In this document: piece by piece, positions 28,301 through 36,455 of the stretch
Layout of the letters: each line of letters starts with the position of its first letter
How positions within the stretch are numbered: the first letter of the stretch is position 1
Assembly: GCA_000242935.3 (NCBI GenBank)
Contig: CP007053.1
Span: 4,263,001 to 4,327,000, forward strand
Direction of reading: 5' to 3'
DNA: 64,000 bases
Source: Opitutaceae bacterium TAV5
GTDB taxonomy: Bacteria > Verrucomicrobiota > Verrucomicrobiia > Opitutales > Opitutaceae
Notes under the pieces: model-generated
Seen by the model: only the letters and a program-made list of their open reading frames with translations
Told to the model about the DNA's origin: nothing
Databases searched by the model: none
Made by a program: the position numbers and the translations under genes

Positions 28301-28459
28301 CAGCTCCGCCTGCGCAATGATTGCGGCGTGGATACGCGGCAGGATCATCTGTGGCAGGTGCACCTTGTCGCCAGCCGGATCAGGGAACGGGCGATCAATG
28401 AAGCTGGCGCCGCACAGCGGCATTTTCGGGACCGGGTGTCTTCGACCGGTGTCCATTGA
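25352..28459 (+). CDS. Large FAD-dependent oxidoreductase with two Rossmann-type segments and a HEAT-like tail (locus A)
   Basis: The 1035-residue protein has two dinucleotide-binding segments: VGVMGAGYIGAGAVREFLA near residue 36 and CDVLVAGAGTAGALAAIAAA near residue 400. The second, followed by FPGGTGTGAAISGYF and an internal VDSTGDGDLCALAGAEFF, is the FAD_oxidored type. The tail contains HEAT-like text (AATILAMWGDASAEPRLLAA). No signal peptide is visible, so it may be cytoplasmic. The start at 25352 (MSFPEPSVS) is used instead of 25313. It is divergent from the LacI gene and close to the pectate-lyase-like genes, which suggests oxidation of a glycan-derived product. The exact reaction is unknown. 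The first segment lacks full FAD-fold context and might be a degenerate fold. Confidence 0.75.
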   Translation: MSFPEPSVSSDGVCACSPYGLSSGERSAFDSVFDVGVMGAGYIGAGAVREFLARGLRVLVVEPTGQLLRESSRALENRVGRAEASAAAGEGWSRWLEWLAGLERSGAVRNGCLDGAFAEIALSREWLEAQEAGKLRVLFYATPVAVEWSGGPGEADPGGRIGAVVLGTKAGLRRVCATSWLDASEEGVLVRLCREERLTAGAGKPAPHARAGETGGRQPVACYHGVALQSRAWARYEEPVRRFCEARSVTLAESARASERRLFWRTGNGTTAGGGWHREVARLLAALRAAVPMGTEVVVSHCGMEPFPVWQNGSGGCPGGVTGDRTGGVAVIRNAGVASPAFREVAAASIGERFAWGVQCARELAAMTGEHGGVSDRSVAAARMAMADGSGEGIVPVRTIVCDVLVAGAGTAGALAAIAAAREGAKVCALDLATFPGGTGTGAAISGYFHGLEGGLQEETDRLTAEMNVLLEGERGPSRRWHHDGKKIALLMCFEKYGVGFLGGTLLCGAERDAAGRVSAVVAATSGGLVRFEATAFVDSTGDGDLCALAGAEFFCGRPGDGRAVAFTQAALVLKNVGNEGSSGGESDGGKPEVVARNFDAGWTDATDIEALSQARLLGVAQHWREEWTAADRPLAMAALPGIRQSRNIITDYTLTLADLVAHERFPDAICKVGAVADTHSVDFEFEEDEAVFYFWACRLFRHPLETSLPYRVMLPRGLANVWIACRAAGMDATASYAVRMQRDMQRLGEVAGVAAARAARTGAGCGSREVDVAALQAQPGCKGSGKRTGSIGGNGDDARSGDEITPAEAAALLAAGAPGLYLWRIFRHPEAHRSLVETALESANADTSFYAATILAMWGDASAEPRLLAAIEQREEGPPPSPGNTGAYGQEIDIPFWLLAVVLLRRCGTFRCAATLRDLAANRDAILNVRTAIALTVERLASGNKITPAEALEMAGLLLAHPAPDRMLAPSRSIWRALRAEPQLRLRNDCGVDTRQDHLWQVHLVASRIRERAINEAGAAQRHFRDRVSSTGVH

Positions 28460-28489
28460 TCCCGAATCCGGTCTCCTCCCTTGCCTGCC

Positions 28490-29614
28490 TCACCGCAGCG
28501 TCGTCCCTTCATGCCACGCGCCTGGCAGCAGATGTACCCGGCGATCCTTCGGTATTCCGCGCTCGTTGTTTCGTATCCGGCCCACCAGGATATCGACGGC
28601 GAACGCCGCCAATCCTGCCACTGGCTCCAGAATCCCCGAAAAACCGCCCGGATTCGGAAAATCTTTCGGGACATAACACGGCACCACCAGCAACGCCACA
28701 CCCACATCCTCAGGAAACCTTACCCCCATCCGTCGCAGTGACGCCAGACACCCAAAATCCTCCCCCATTGTAATGATTGCGTCCGGCCTCCACTTGCGGA
28801 ACCACGTTTCAAACCGCCCCCCCGAATGCGCCTCGTCATCCAGCAACGGCGGGATTTTGACCACGCCCCGCGCCGCTCCCGTCCCATAATGCCTCACCTG
28901 TTGCGCCAGGAATGCCCCCATCCACAACCCCGCCGTGCGCTCGCTGTAATTTTCCGTCATTGAAAATCCGATACGTACGAACCCGCGTTCCCGCACCGCC
29001 GAGTAGCACAACTCCATCGTCTGGAAATGGTCCACCGACACGCGGTCAACGGGAGGCCAGTCCACGCTCCGTCCCAAAGTCACCGCCGCGAACCGCCCAA
29101 TCTCCAGCTCGATTCGCGCGTGCGGTCGCGGACGCGGCCCGAACGCCACCCCCGCGATTCCACGCGCACTAAAAATCTGCGCATAACGTTTGGGTGAATA
29201 CCCCGGTTCATATTCCCAAAAATACTCCATCCCGTAACCCATAACCTCCGCCCGCGCCCGCGCCGCTTGAAACAACAACTGCTCGTAACCGCTCGCCGCC
29301 GGCGGCAACCCTCCGAACCATGCCAGCGACTCCTGTGTCGCTGACCGCCGTTTCCAACGATACGCGCTCAAACTCAACAACGCCGGATCAGGCCGGTAAC
29401 CCATCTCCCCGGCCTTCTCCATAATCTGCCGTCGCGTTTCCTCCGAATGCCTGCCCCCCTTGGCCAGCACGCGTGACACCGTTGCCTGGCTCACGCCCAG
29501 CCGCCGCGCCAACTCCCGTTGCGTCCAACGTTTCGGCGTTTCCCATGCCCCTTCTTCCTCACTCGCCTTGTTGTTTCCCTCCAGCTTCTTCCGTGTTTTC
29601 TCAACTGAACTCAT
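28490..29614 (-). CDS. LacI family regulator (locus B)
   Basis: The 374-residue protein has a LacI helix-turn-helix (ELARRLGVSQATVSRVLAKG), the hinge EKAGEMGYRPDP, the SLSAYRWKRR motif and a ligand-binding domain ending in LLPGAWHEGTTLR. It is a close paralogue of the locus C regulator: WPPVDRVSVDHFQTMELCY is almost identical to WPPVDRVSTDHFQTMEMCY. The start at 29614 (MSSVEKTRKK) is used; the frame is open to 30544 but that extension is antisense to the glycoside hydrolase gene. The 99-base gap to the divergent hydrolase gene holds a perfect-armed palindrome (29630-29649). Confidence 0.9.
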   Translation of the reverse strand: MSSVEKTRKKLEGNNKASEEEGAWETPKRWTQRELARRLGVSQATVSRVLAKGGRHSEETRRQIMEKAGEMGYRPDPALLSLSAYRWKRRSATQESLAWFGGLPPAASGYEQLLFQAARARAEVMGYGMEYFWEYEPGYSPKRYAQIFSARGIAGVAFGPRPRPHARIELEIGRFAAVTLGRSVDWPPVDRVSVDHFQTMELCYSAVRERGFVRIGFSMTENYSERTAGLWMGAFLAQQVRHYGTGAARGVVKIPPLLDDEAHSGGRFETWFRKWRPDAIITMGEDFGCLASLRRMGVRFPEDVGVALLVVPCYVPKDFPNPGGFSGILEPVAGLAAFAVDILVGRIRNNERGIPKDRRVHLLPGAWHEGTTLR

Positions 29615-29629
29615 GCCTTCAGCGTAATT

Positions 29630-29649
29630 TTGCGTATCAGGATACGCAA
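29630..29649. promoter_or_regulatory. Palindromic operator candidate of locus B
   Basis: TTGCGTATCAGGATACGCAA has perfect 9-base arms around a central AG. It lies 15 bases upstream of the LacI start at 29614 and 64 bases upstream of the divergent hydrolase start at 29714. The core 18 bases match the locus C palindrome at 15 positions. Confidence 0.75.
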
Positions 29650-29713
29650 CAAAGAAATCGTTCGCCGCGCATCTCCAATTACCTTTTCCCTCGCACCCAA
29701 ACCACCCCCCAAC

Positions 29714-32476
29714 ATGATCGCCCATCGCCCCCTGTTTCTCGTCTGTCGCCTCCTGTTCAGCGGACTGGTTGCCTGTTGCATTTCCCCAAACCTCCTGAAC
29801 GCCGCCTCCCCGCCCGGCCTCTTTCCCTTCACCATCGCCTGGGACTCTCCGCCCACCGCCGTCACGGACGCCAGCGTCGCTGATCTCACCGGCTGGCTCG
29901 ACGCCCCCGCAGGCAAACACGGCTACATCCGCGCCGAAGGCTCCGACTTCATCACCACCGACACCGGCCAACGCATCCGTTTTCTCGGCGTCAACCTCGC
30001 CTTTGCCGCCAATTTCCCCGAGCACGCCGACGCCGAAAAACTCGCCGCCCGCCTCGCCCGCCTCGGCGTCAACTGCGTCCGCTTCCACCACATGGACAGG
30101 ACCGGTCTCCTGCGCAACGCCGCCGGTCGCCGCTCCAGCATCTGGAGCGAAAACGCCGACGGCCAGACCCTCGATCCCGCGCAACTCGACCGCCTCGACT
30201 ACCTCTTCGCCCAACTCAAGGCGCGCGGCATTTACGCCAACATCAACCTCCACGTCTCCCGCACCTACCCCGGTTTCCCCGCCGGCTCCAGATACCACAA
30301 GGCGCTCGACATGTTTGTCCCCGGCATGATCGCCCTCCAGAAACAATACGCCCGCGACCTCCTGCATCACAAAAACAACTACACCGGGCTCCGCTACGCC
30401 GACGACCCCGCCGTGGCCATCGTCGAAATCAACAACGAAAACGGAGTCGTTGGACGCTGGTGGCGCGGCAACCTCGACACGCTCGATCCGCTTTACGTTG
30501 GCGAACTCAACACCCGCTGGAACGCTTGGCTCACCCGCAACCACGGCTCACCTGCCGCCGCGCTCGTCGCCTGGAAAAACGCCGCCGCCGCCGATTCCAC
30601 GCCCACCGGCCCCGAACTCCTCAAAAATCACCGTCTCGCCAATCTCGCCAAAAACTGGACGCTCCAAAACTCCTCCCCCTCCCCCCTGCTCGCCCTCGAA
30701 CCGCCCGCCAGCCCCGGCCCCGGCATCGAACCGCAAGGCATCGTCCTGCGCGTCCTCCCCGACGCTGCCAAAAACTCCCGCGCCTCCCTTTTGCAACCCG
30801 TCTCCCTCAAGCCCGGCGCGCGCCACACCTTGCGCATCACCCTCGAGGCCGATTCTCCCGCCGAACTCATCCTCGACATCAAGGACGCGCGTCCGCCCTG
30901 GCGCACCCACCTCTCCATAAAAATTCCCGCCACCGACACCCTTCGTACCGTCGAAAACACCTTCGTCTATAAGGAAAACGCCCCGGCCTCCGGCATCCGC
31001 CTCGCCCTCAACCTCCGCGCCACCGCCAGCCCCGCCTCGAACAATTTCCGCGTTCAGGAAATCTCGCTCCGCGAAGGCGGCTCCTCCGCGAAACTCCCCG
31101 CCTTCGTTGACGCGGAAAACGCCAACAATTCCGCCAACGCCGCCGCTTCCGCCGCCGCTCCCACTTCGGCGCACCGCGCCCTCGCCTACCTCCGTCGCGA
31201 CGGCTTTGAAACCTTCTCGCCCGCCGCCTGCGACGACTGGCTCCGCTTCCTCTGGGAAACCGAGGACGACTACTGGACCGACATGCGCGAATACCTCCGC
31301 CGCGACCTCGGCATCCGCTCCATACTCGTCGGCTCACAACTCGGCGCCTACAGCCTGCTCCCCCTCCAGCAGAAATTCGACGCCCTTGACCACCACGCCT
31401 ACTGGCAGCACCCGCAAACCCAGGACAACGGGCGCAGGATCGTCCAAAACCTCTCCATGGTCAACGAGCCCGGCGGAGCCTACGCCGCCTCGCCCGCGTT
31501 TTACCGCGCTGCCGGAAAGCCGTATCTGCTCACCGAATACAATCACTCGTCGCCCAACACCTTTGGCGCGGAGGCCTTCCCCATCATCTCCGCCTACGGC
31601 GCGTTCCAGGACTGGAGCGGCATCTTCGTTTACTCTTACGCGCACGGCACCGCGCCGTGGGACGCCGGATACCAGCGCGGCCAGTTCGACATTGACCAGC
31701 ATCCCCTCAAGCTTGCGACCCTTCCCATTGCCGCCGCCCTTTTCCTGCGTGGCGACACCGACGCCCCTGCGGGTGTCACCACCAAAACCACCACCATCAC
31801 TCCGGAGGAATACCTGCGCCAGATGCGCCGTGTCGGCCCCAACGTTTCGGCGATCACCGCCGGAGCCACCCGCACCGACGCCCTTCGCCACCGCGTCGCC
31901 TTCGCCCTCGCCGAAAACAAAAGTGGCGCGGGCGTCCCGCCCGCAACCGTTGCCACTCCGTCTGCCGGACCCATCACCACCGAGGGCGGCGCACTCACTT
32001 GGGACGCCGCGCCCAACGCGGGCATTTTCACCATTCGCTCACCTCGCACCAAGGCAGCCATCGGCTTCGCCTGCGGACGCTCCTTTGACCTCGACGGCCT
32101 CGTCATTACGCCCGGCCAAACCCTCCAGGACTGGTCAACCATTGCCGTCTCCCAAATGAGCGGCGACCGCGTCGGCTCTCCCGGACGCGCCCTGCTCGTC
32201 GCCTGCGGCTACATCGAAAACACCGGGCAAATCTGGCACGACCCCGTAGCCAAAAACAGCGTCAAGGAATCGGGTCGCGCCCCAACGCTCGTCGAGGGCA
32301 TTCCCGCGAAAATCACCCTCACTCCCGCCCCCGGCGTCACCGCCGTCGAAGTCTGGTCGCTCGACGAACACGGACGCCGCGCCCGCTCCGTCCCCGTCAC
32401 CCGCGATGGCCCCGCCGCCACCTTTCACATCGGACCCGATTACCGGACCATCTGGTATGAAGTCATCACTCAATAA
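29714..32476 (+). CDS. Secreted GH-A-type glycoside hydrolase with an inserted CBM-like domain (locus B)
   Basis: The 920-residue protein has a signal peptide (LLFSGLVACCISPNLLNAAS) and a TIM-barrel hydrolase of the GH-A clan. Typical elements are FLGVNLAFAANFPE, GVNCVRFHHMD, the acid/base Glu242 in VEINNENG and the likely nucleophile Glu608 in YLLTEYNHS. Between the two, residues about 310-480 form a beta-rich module (LQPVSLKPGARHTLRITL, LNLRATASPAS) resembling CBM4/9. The start at 29714 (MIAHRPLFL) is used instead of 29630, which would start inside the operator. At 31924-31944 a GGGC/GCCC hairpin unit is embedded in the frame (NKSGAGVPPATV). The substrate is probably a plant hemicellulose. 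Confidence 0.82.
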   Translation: MIAHRPLFLVCRLLFSGLVACCISPNLLNAASPPGLFPFTIAWDSPPTAVTDASVADLTGWLDAPAGKHGYIRAEGSDFITTDTGQRIRFLGVNLAFAANFPEHADAEKLAARLARLGVNCVRFHHMDRTGLLRNAAGRRSSIWSENADGQTLDPAQLDRLDYLFAQLKARGIYANINLHVSRTYPGFPAGSRYHKALDMFVPGMIALQKQYARDLLHHKNNYTGLRYADDPAVAIVEINNENGVVGRWWRGNLDTLDPLYVGELNTRWNAWLTRNHGSPAAALVAWKNAAAADSTPTGPELLKNHRLANLAKNWTLQNSSPSPLLALEPPASPGPGIEPQGIVLRVLPDAAKNSRASLLQPVSLKPGARHTLRITLEADSPAELILDIKDARPPWRTHLSIKIPATDTLRTVENTFVYKENAPASGIRLALNLRATASPASNNFRVQEISLREGGSSAKLPAFVDAENANNSANAAASAAAPTSAHRALAYLRRDGFETFSPAACDDWLRFLWETEDDYWTDMREYLRRDLGIRSILVGSQLGAYSLLPLQQKFDALDHHAYWQHPQTQDNGRRIVQNLSMVNEPGGAYAASPAFYRAAGKPYLLTEYNHSSPNTFGAEAFPIISAYGAFQDWSGIFVYSYAHGTAPWDAGYQRGQFDIDQHPLKLATLPIAAALFLRGDTDAPAGVTTKTTTITPEEYLRQMRRVGPNVSAITAGATRTDALRHRVAFALAENKSGAGVPPATVATPSAGPITTEGGALTWDAAPNAGIFTIRSPRTKAAIGFACGRSFDLDGLVITPGQTLQDWSTIAVSQMSGDRVGSPGRALLVACGYIENTGQIWHDPVAKNSVKESGRAPTLVEGIPAKITLTPAPGVTAVEVWSLDEHGRRARSVPVTRDGPAATFHIGPDYRTIWYEVITQ
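31924..31944. repeat. GGGC/GCCC hairpin unit inside the locus B hydrolase gene
   Basis: GTGGCGCGGGCGTCCCGCC and the following CGC form one palindrome with a GTCC centre. It is the same as the first unit at 18430-18562. It is encoded in frame as SGAGVPPA. Confidence 0.75.
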
Positions 32477-32506
32477 CCCAATCACGCTTAAACCCACCCA
32501 AACACC

Positions 32507-33424
32507 ATGAACATCATGAACACCAAATCCGCCATCCGCCTCACCTCCGCGACACTCGCCGCACTCGGCCTGCTTGCCGCTGCTGCGCTTCGCGCCGACA
32601 ATATAAACCAGACTCGCACTGCCGCCGTCAATGAAAGCTGGGCGACTCCGGCCCTGTGGAGCAACAATGCAGAAGCCTCGCCCGGCAACGCCTATTTCAC
32701 CAATGGCTACACCCTCCGCACTCCCAATGTCACCACCGAGGCCAACCAAACCTTTCCCGGCGCCTCCCTGACCGTCGATGGCGATGGCGGTAGCGGTGGC
32801 GGCGGTGCCATGGGCACCCTTTCCCTCAAAAGCCGCGTTACGACCATCGCCGATCTCCGCCTTGGGACCGCCCTAATCAGCAACGCCGCCAGCGACGGGA
32901 GCGGCAACACCCTTGCCACGCTCAACGTTACCGACCTCACGGTTCTCGATGGGAAAACCGCAACCCTCAACGGCACCAACAGCAACCAAAACATCTACCT
33001 AAACGTCACCAACCTCCTTGGAAGCGGCACGCTCTCAATCAACAACACCGCCCGCACCTACACGCTCGCCATTGACGACGCCACCGCCTTCACCGGCATC
33101 ATCAGCACGCTCGGAGGCAATGCCACCCTTGTCATCGCTTCCGATCTCAACCTCATCAACGGCGCGTTCTCGGTGAACACCGTAACCTCGCTCGTTCTCA
33201 ACAAAAACCTTGTCGTTCCATCCTTCACCTTTGGTTCGGTCACATTGAACACGCTCGGGGAAGCCTACACCGCCGCCCAACTCAACGACCATTTTGGCAC
33301 CACGGCATTCAGCGGCACTGGCAGCCTGATTGTTGCCAGCAGCACCATTCCCGAACCCGCGTCGGTCGCCACGCTCCTCGCCGCCGCGGTCATGCTCGCA
33401 GTCACACTGCGCCGCCGCCGCTGA
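32507..33424 (+). CDS. PEP-CTERM surface protein (locus B)
   Basis: The 305-residue protein has a signal peptide (ATLAALGLLAAAALRADN), a Thr/Asn/Gly-rich body with repeated short beta-strand units (VTDLTVLDGKTATLNGTN) and a textbook C-terminal sorting signal: IPEPASVATLLAAAVMLAVT followed by LRRRR. Exosortase cleavage and surface or extracellular-matrix anchoring are expected. A second ATG at 32519 (MNTKSAIRL) is possible. It lies 30 bases after the hydrolase gene and 109 before the GH115 gene, in one direction. A direct glycan-binding role is inferred from recurrence in four CAZyme loci. Confidence 0.88.
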   Translation: MNIMNTKSAIRLTSATLAALGLLAAAALRADNINQTRTAAVNESWATPALWSNNAEASPGNAYFTNGYTLRTPNVTTEANQTFPGASLTVDGDGGSGGGGAMGTLSLKSRVTTIADLRLGTALISNAASDGSGNTLATLNVTDLTVLDGKTATLNGTNSNQNIYLNVTNLLGSGTLSINNTARTYTLAIDDATAFTGIISTLGGNATLVIASDLNLINGAFSVNTVTSLVLNKNLVVPSFTFGSVTLNTLGEAYTAAQLNDHFGTTAFSGTGSLIVASSTIPEPASVATLLAAAVMLAVTLRRRR

Positions 33425-33533
33425 GCACACGCAAGGGCACGCTTGCGACAACCACATCCGCCGGACGACACACATATTCCATTCGCGGGCTTCGCAAACG
33501 AAAGCGAAGCCCTCCCCCCCTCCGATTCCGTTT

Positions 33534-35627
33534 ATGATTCTCTGTGACACCACGACGCAGCCCACGCTTCACTGCGATCCCGGCGAACCCGCCTGCCTGC
33601 GTTACGCCGTCGCCGATCTCGCCTCCGACCTCGGAAAAATCTCCGGCTGCGTCCACGCTGTTCGACCCCTCCCCCCCTCCCCAGGCAACGACTCCCCAAT
33701 CATCGTTGCCGGCACCAGCCGGAACCCCGCCTTGCGCGCCTTCGCCGCTGCCAACGGCATTGACATCGCGACGCTTGATGCACCGGACGCCTGCGAGCGT
33801 TTCCGTATCCAGATTTTACCAACCCCCGCCGCCTGCGACCGGGGCGCGGACGGCAGCCGCAACGCCACCATTTTCCTCTGCGGCAGCGACGAACGCGGAG
33901 CGATGTGGGCTGTCTATGAGTTTTGCGAACGCTTTCTGGGTGTTGACCCGCTGTATCTTTGGACGGACAACGCGCCCGCCCGCCAACCCGTGCTGGACCT
34001 GCCGCCGGGCATTCACGAAGACCAGCCGCGCACCTTCCGCTATCGCGGCTGGTTCATCAACGACGAGGATCTCCTCAGCGACTGGCGCGACGGCGGCGGA
34101 ACACGCGACATCGATTACCCGTTTTATCACCAAGTCGTTCATCCCGACGTGATGATGCGCGTCATCGAAACCGCGCTGCGCCTGAAGCAAAACCTGCTCA
34201 TCCCGGCCTCGTTTCTCGACATCACCAATCCCGCCGAGGAAACCCTCGTTCGTCTCGCCACCGAACGCGGCCTGTTCGTCTCGCAACACCACATCGAACC
34301 CCTCGGCGTCAGCCACTTTGCCTTGGAACGTTACTGGCGCGCGCGCGGACGCCCCACGCCGCCCTCCTACGTCACCGAACCCGACCTCGTGCGCGAAACC
34401 TGGCGTCACTACGCCGCCCGCTGGGCGCGTTATCCCGGCGTCGTCTGGCAACTCGGCTTGCGCGGGCGCGGCGACCAGCCCGTCTGGGACAGCGATTCGC
34501 AGGTGGCCGCCGACATGGAGGCGCGCGGCGCGCTCATTTCCTGCGCCATCGCCGACCAGCACGCCATCGTCCGCGAGGCGCTCGGCCACGACAATTTCGT
34601 CTCCACCAGCACGCTATGGAAAGAGGGAACCACGCTGCACAACGCCGGCTTCCTGAAATTTCCGGGCGACACCATCGTCCTCTTCGCCGACACGCTGCAA
34701 ACCCCGCGCGCCGCCGGTGGCCAGCATTTCTACGCGCAACACTGGGGTGACGATTTTTATTCCGTCACGCACCGTCCCGGCCACGCCTACGGCATCTATT
34801 ATCATGTCGCCGTGTGGCGCAGCGGCCCGCATCTCGCGCAAGGCGTGCCGCCCGCTAAAATCCACCAGGTTGTCGGCGAAGCCATTGCCCGCGGCGATAC
34901 CGCCCTCGCCATCACCAACGTCGCCAACCTCCGCGAGGTCGTCCTCGGCATCCGCCTCGCCGCCGCCCTCACGTGGGATTTTCCGGCATTCCAGCCCGAA
35001 CCGTTTCTCAACGCCTGGTGCGAGCGCCAGTTCGGAAACGCGGCGGCGCGGGACGCCGCCCGTTTGTATGAGAAATTCAATGACGCATTCCCCTCTCTGC
35101 CAACGGAGGATGGCGGCCATCGCGCCCTCTGGCACGACGGCGCGATGCGCGAGTCGGGAATCGCCTGCCTCGACGCCATCGAACGCTCCGGAGAATCGCC
35201 GGATTTGTGGCGGGAAAATTTCACGCCCGAAACAGTGGGGAACCTGAAAAAATGGACGGCTCACTCCCTCGGCGGATGGACGGCGGCGTTGTCACTCGCC
35301 CGCGAAATCGCGCCGCGCATCCCGCCGGGGCGCGCGTCGTTTTTCCATCACCACTTTGAGGTCCAGGCCGCCATCATGATCGGCCTCGCCGAATGGCTGT
35401 CCGGCCTCTTGCGCGCCTTCGATGCGTCCATGTCGGAAACGAAAAATGCCGGCGCTGCCGCCGGCTCCGACCGCGTCGTTCGCGAATTGGAAATCGCCGC
35501 CACCGCGCTCGACCGCGCCATTGCCATTCGCACCGCCTCCGAGACCGGACAATGGCGGCATTGGTATCGCGGCGACCACAAGATGAATCTCCCCGCACTC
35601 GCCCGCCAAACACGGGAATTATCGTAA
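33534..35627 (+). CDS. GH115-type alpha-glucuronidase (locus B)
   Basis: The 697-residue protein has the GH115 landmarks: FLCGSDERGAMWAVYEFCER, then the YRGWFINDEDL motif near residue 175, and TNVANLREVVLGIRLAAAL. GH115 enzymes remove (4-O-methyl)glucuronic acid side groups from xylan. It is shorter than many GH115 proteins (800-1000 residues), mainly at the C terminus. No clear signal peptide follows the start at 33534 (MILCDTTTQP); an upstream ATG at 33330 is in the PEP-CTERM gene. Next to an esterase and a GH-A hydrolase, it points to glucuronoxylan as substrate of this locus. The family call is confident. The cellular location is uncertain. Confidence 0.82.
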   Translation: MILCDTTTQPTLHCDPGEPACLRYAVADLASDLGKISGCVHAVRPLPPSPGNDSPIIVAGTSRNPALRAFAAANGIDIATLDAPDACERFRIQILPTPAACDRGADGSRNATIFLCGSDERGAMWAVYEFCERFLGVDPLYLWTDNAPARQPVLDLPPGIHEDQPRTFRYRGWFINDEDLLSDWRDGGGTRDIDYPFYHQVVHPDVMMRVIETALRLKQNLLIPASFLDITNPAEETLVRLATERGLFVSQHHIEPLGVSHFALERYWRARGRPTPPSYVTEPDLVRETWRHYAARWARYPGVVWQLGLRGRGDQPVWDSDSQVAADMEARGALISCAIADQHAIVREALGHDNFVSTSTLWKEGTTLHNAGFLKFPGDTIVLFADTLQTPRAAGGQHFYAQHWGDDFYSVTHRPGHAYGIYYHVAVWRSGPHLAQGVPPAKIHQVVGEAIARGDTALAITNVANLREVVLGIRLAAALTWDFPAFQPEPFLNAWCERQFGNAAARDAARLYEKFNDAFPSLPTEDGGHRALWHDGAMRESGIACLDAIERSGESPDLWRENFTPETVGNLKKWTAHSLGGWTAALSLAREIAPRIPPGRASFFHHHFEVQAAIMIGLAEWLSGLLRAFDASMSETKNAGAAAGSDRVVRELEIAATALDRAIAIRTASETGQWRHWYRGDHKMNLPALARQTRELS

Positions 35628-35654
35628 TCGTCCCCCCCCCGCGCTCATCTCCCC

Positions 35655-36455
35655 ATGAACACAATAAAAAAAACAGCATCTCCTCTCCGCGCCATCGCCT
35701 CTCCGCGTGAGAAAAAATCCCCCGCCTTCACGCTCGTCGAACTGCTCACGGTGATCGCCATCATTGGCATCCTTGCCGGCATCCTTATTCCCGTGACACT
35801 GCGCGTGCGCGACTCCGCCTGGGCCGCGCGTGGCATCTCGCAAAAACGCCAGATCGCGCTCGCGCTCGCCGCCTATGCCACGGAAAACAAAAACTATTAT
35901 CCCCCCGTCAGCTTCCAGGACGACAACAGTGATTGGGTCGAATGGAACCGGCATCCGCTTCTCCCCTGGTTGCCCGCGTCAGCCAATTCGCGTGGCATCG
36001 GCACCAGTTACCACTCCATCTTTTCCGATCCCAAGGCGGTTTCAAAAGGTAATCCAGGCGTAAAGGTACGCTGTGCGTATGCAGGCGGCGGAGTTCTCTA
36101 TATCCCGCCCAACAGCAACGCCATTTCGACCAATTCGGGAAGCAAGAGCAGACCGAACTATGGCCGCCGTCTTGACTCCATTGAAAATCCAAAAAACGCC
36201 GTCCTCTTTTTTGACGCCATCGTGAACAGTGCCACCAACAGAGACAAAAGCACAGTCGGCGTCACCTGGACCAATTTCAACGCCGACCTCATCAAACTCA
36301 GTGACAAACTCGCCGACAACGACGCCATTGATTACCGCTACCGAGGCACTGCCCAATTCGCTTTTGCCGACTACCACATCGAATCCCTCACCCCTCAACA
36401 AGCCAAAGCCAAATTCACCGACCACTTCGTTTACGAAGGGCGCATCGAACAATGA
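35655..36455 (+). CDS. Prepilin-like secreted protein (locus B)
   Basis: The 266-residue protein starts with a basic leader (REKKSPA) and the prepilin signal [20 protein letters not shown], with the Glu at +5. The rest is a globular domain with VRDSAWAARGISQKRQIALA and a C-terminal FAFADYHIESLTP, the usual pattern of this family. Its stop overlaps the start of the sialate-O-acetylesterase-type gene by 4 bases (ATGA, 36452-36455), so the two are translationally coupled. It is probably processed by a prepilin peptidase outside this window. The glycan-related function is inferred from context. Confidence 0.88.
   Translation: MNTIKKTASPLRAIASPREKKSPAFTLVELLTVIAIIGILAGILIPVTLRVRDSAWAARGISQKRQIALALAAYATENKNYYPPVSFQDDNSDWVEWNRHPLLPWLPASANSRGIGTSYHSIFSDPKAVSKGNPGVKVRCAYAGGGVLYIPPNSNAISTNSGSKSRPNYGRRLDSIENPKNAVLFFDAIVNSATNRDKSTVGVTWTNFNADLIKLSDKLADNDAIDYRYRGTAQFAFADYHIESLTPQQAKAKFTDHFVYEGRIEQ

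Noticed and set aside
29630-29713. Upstream start of the locus B hydrolase at 29630
   Set aside because: It would begin inside the palindromic operator, and the signal peptide begins at 29714.
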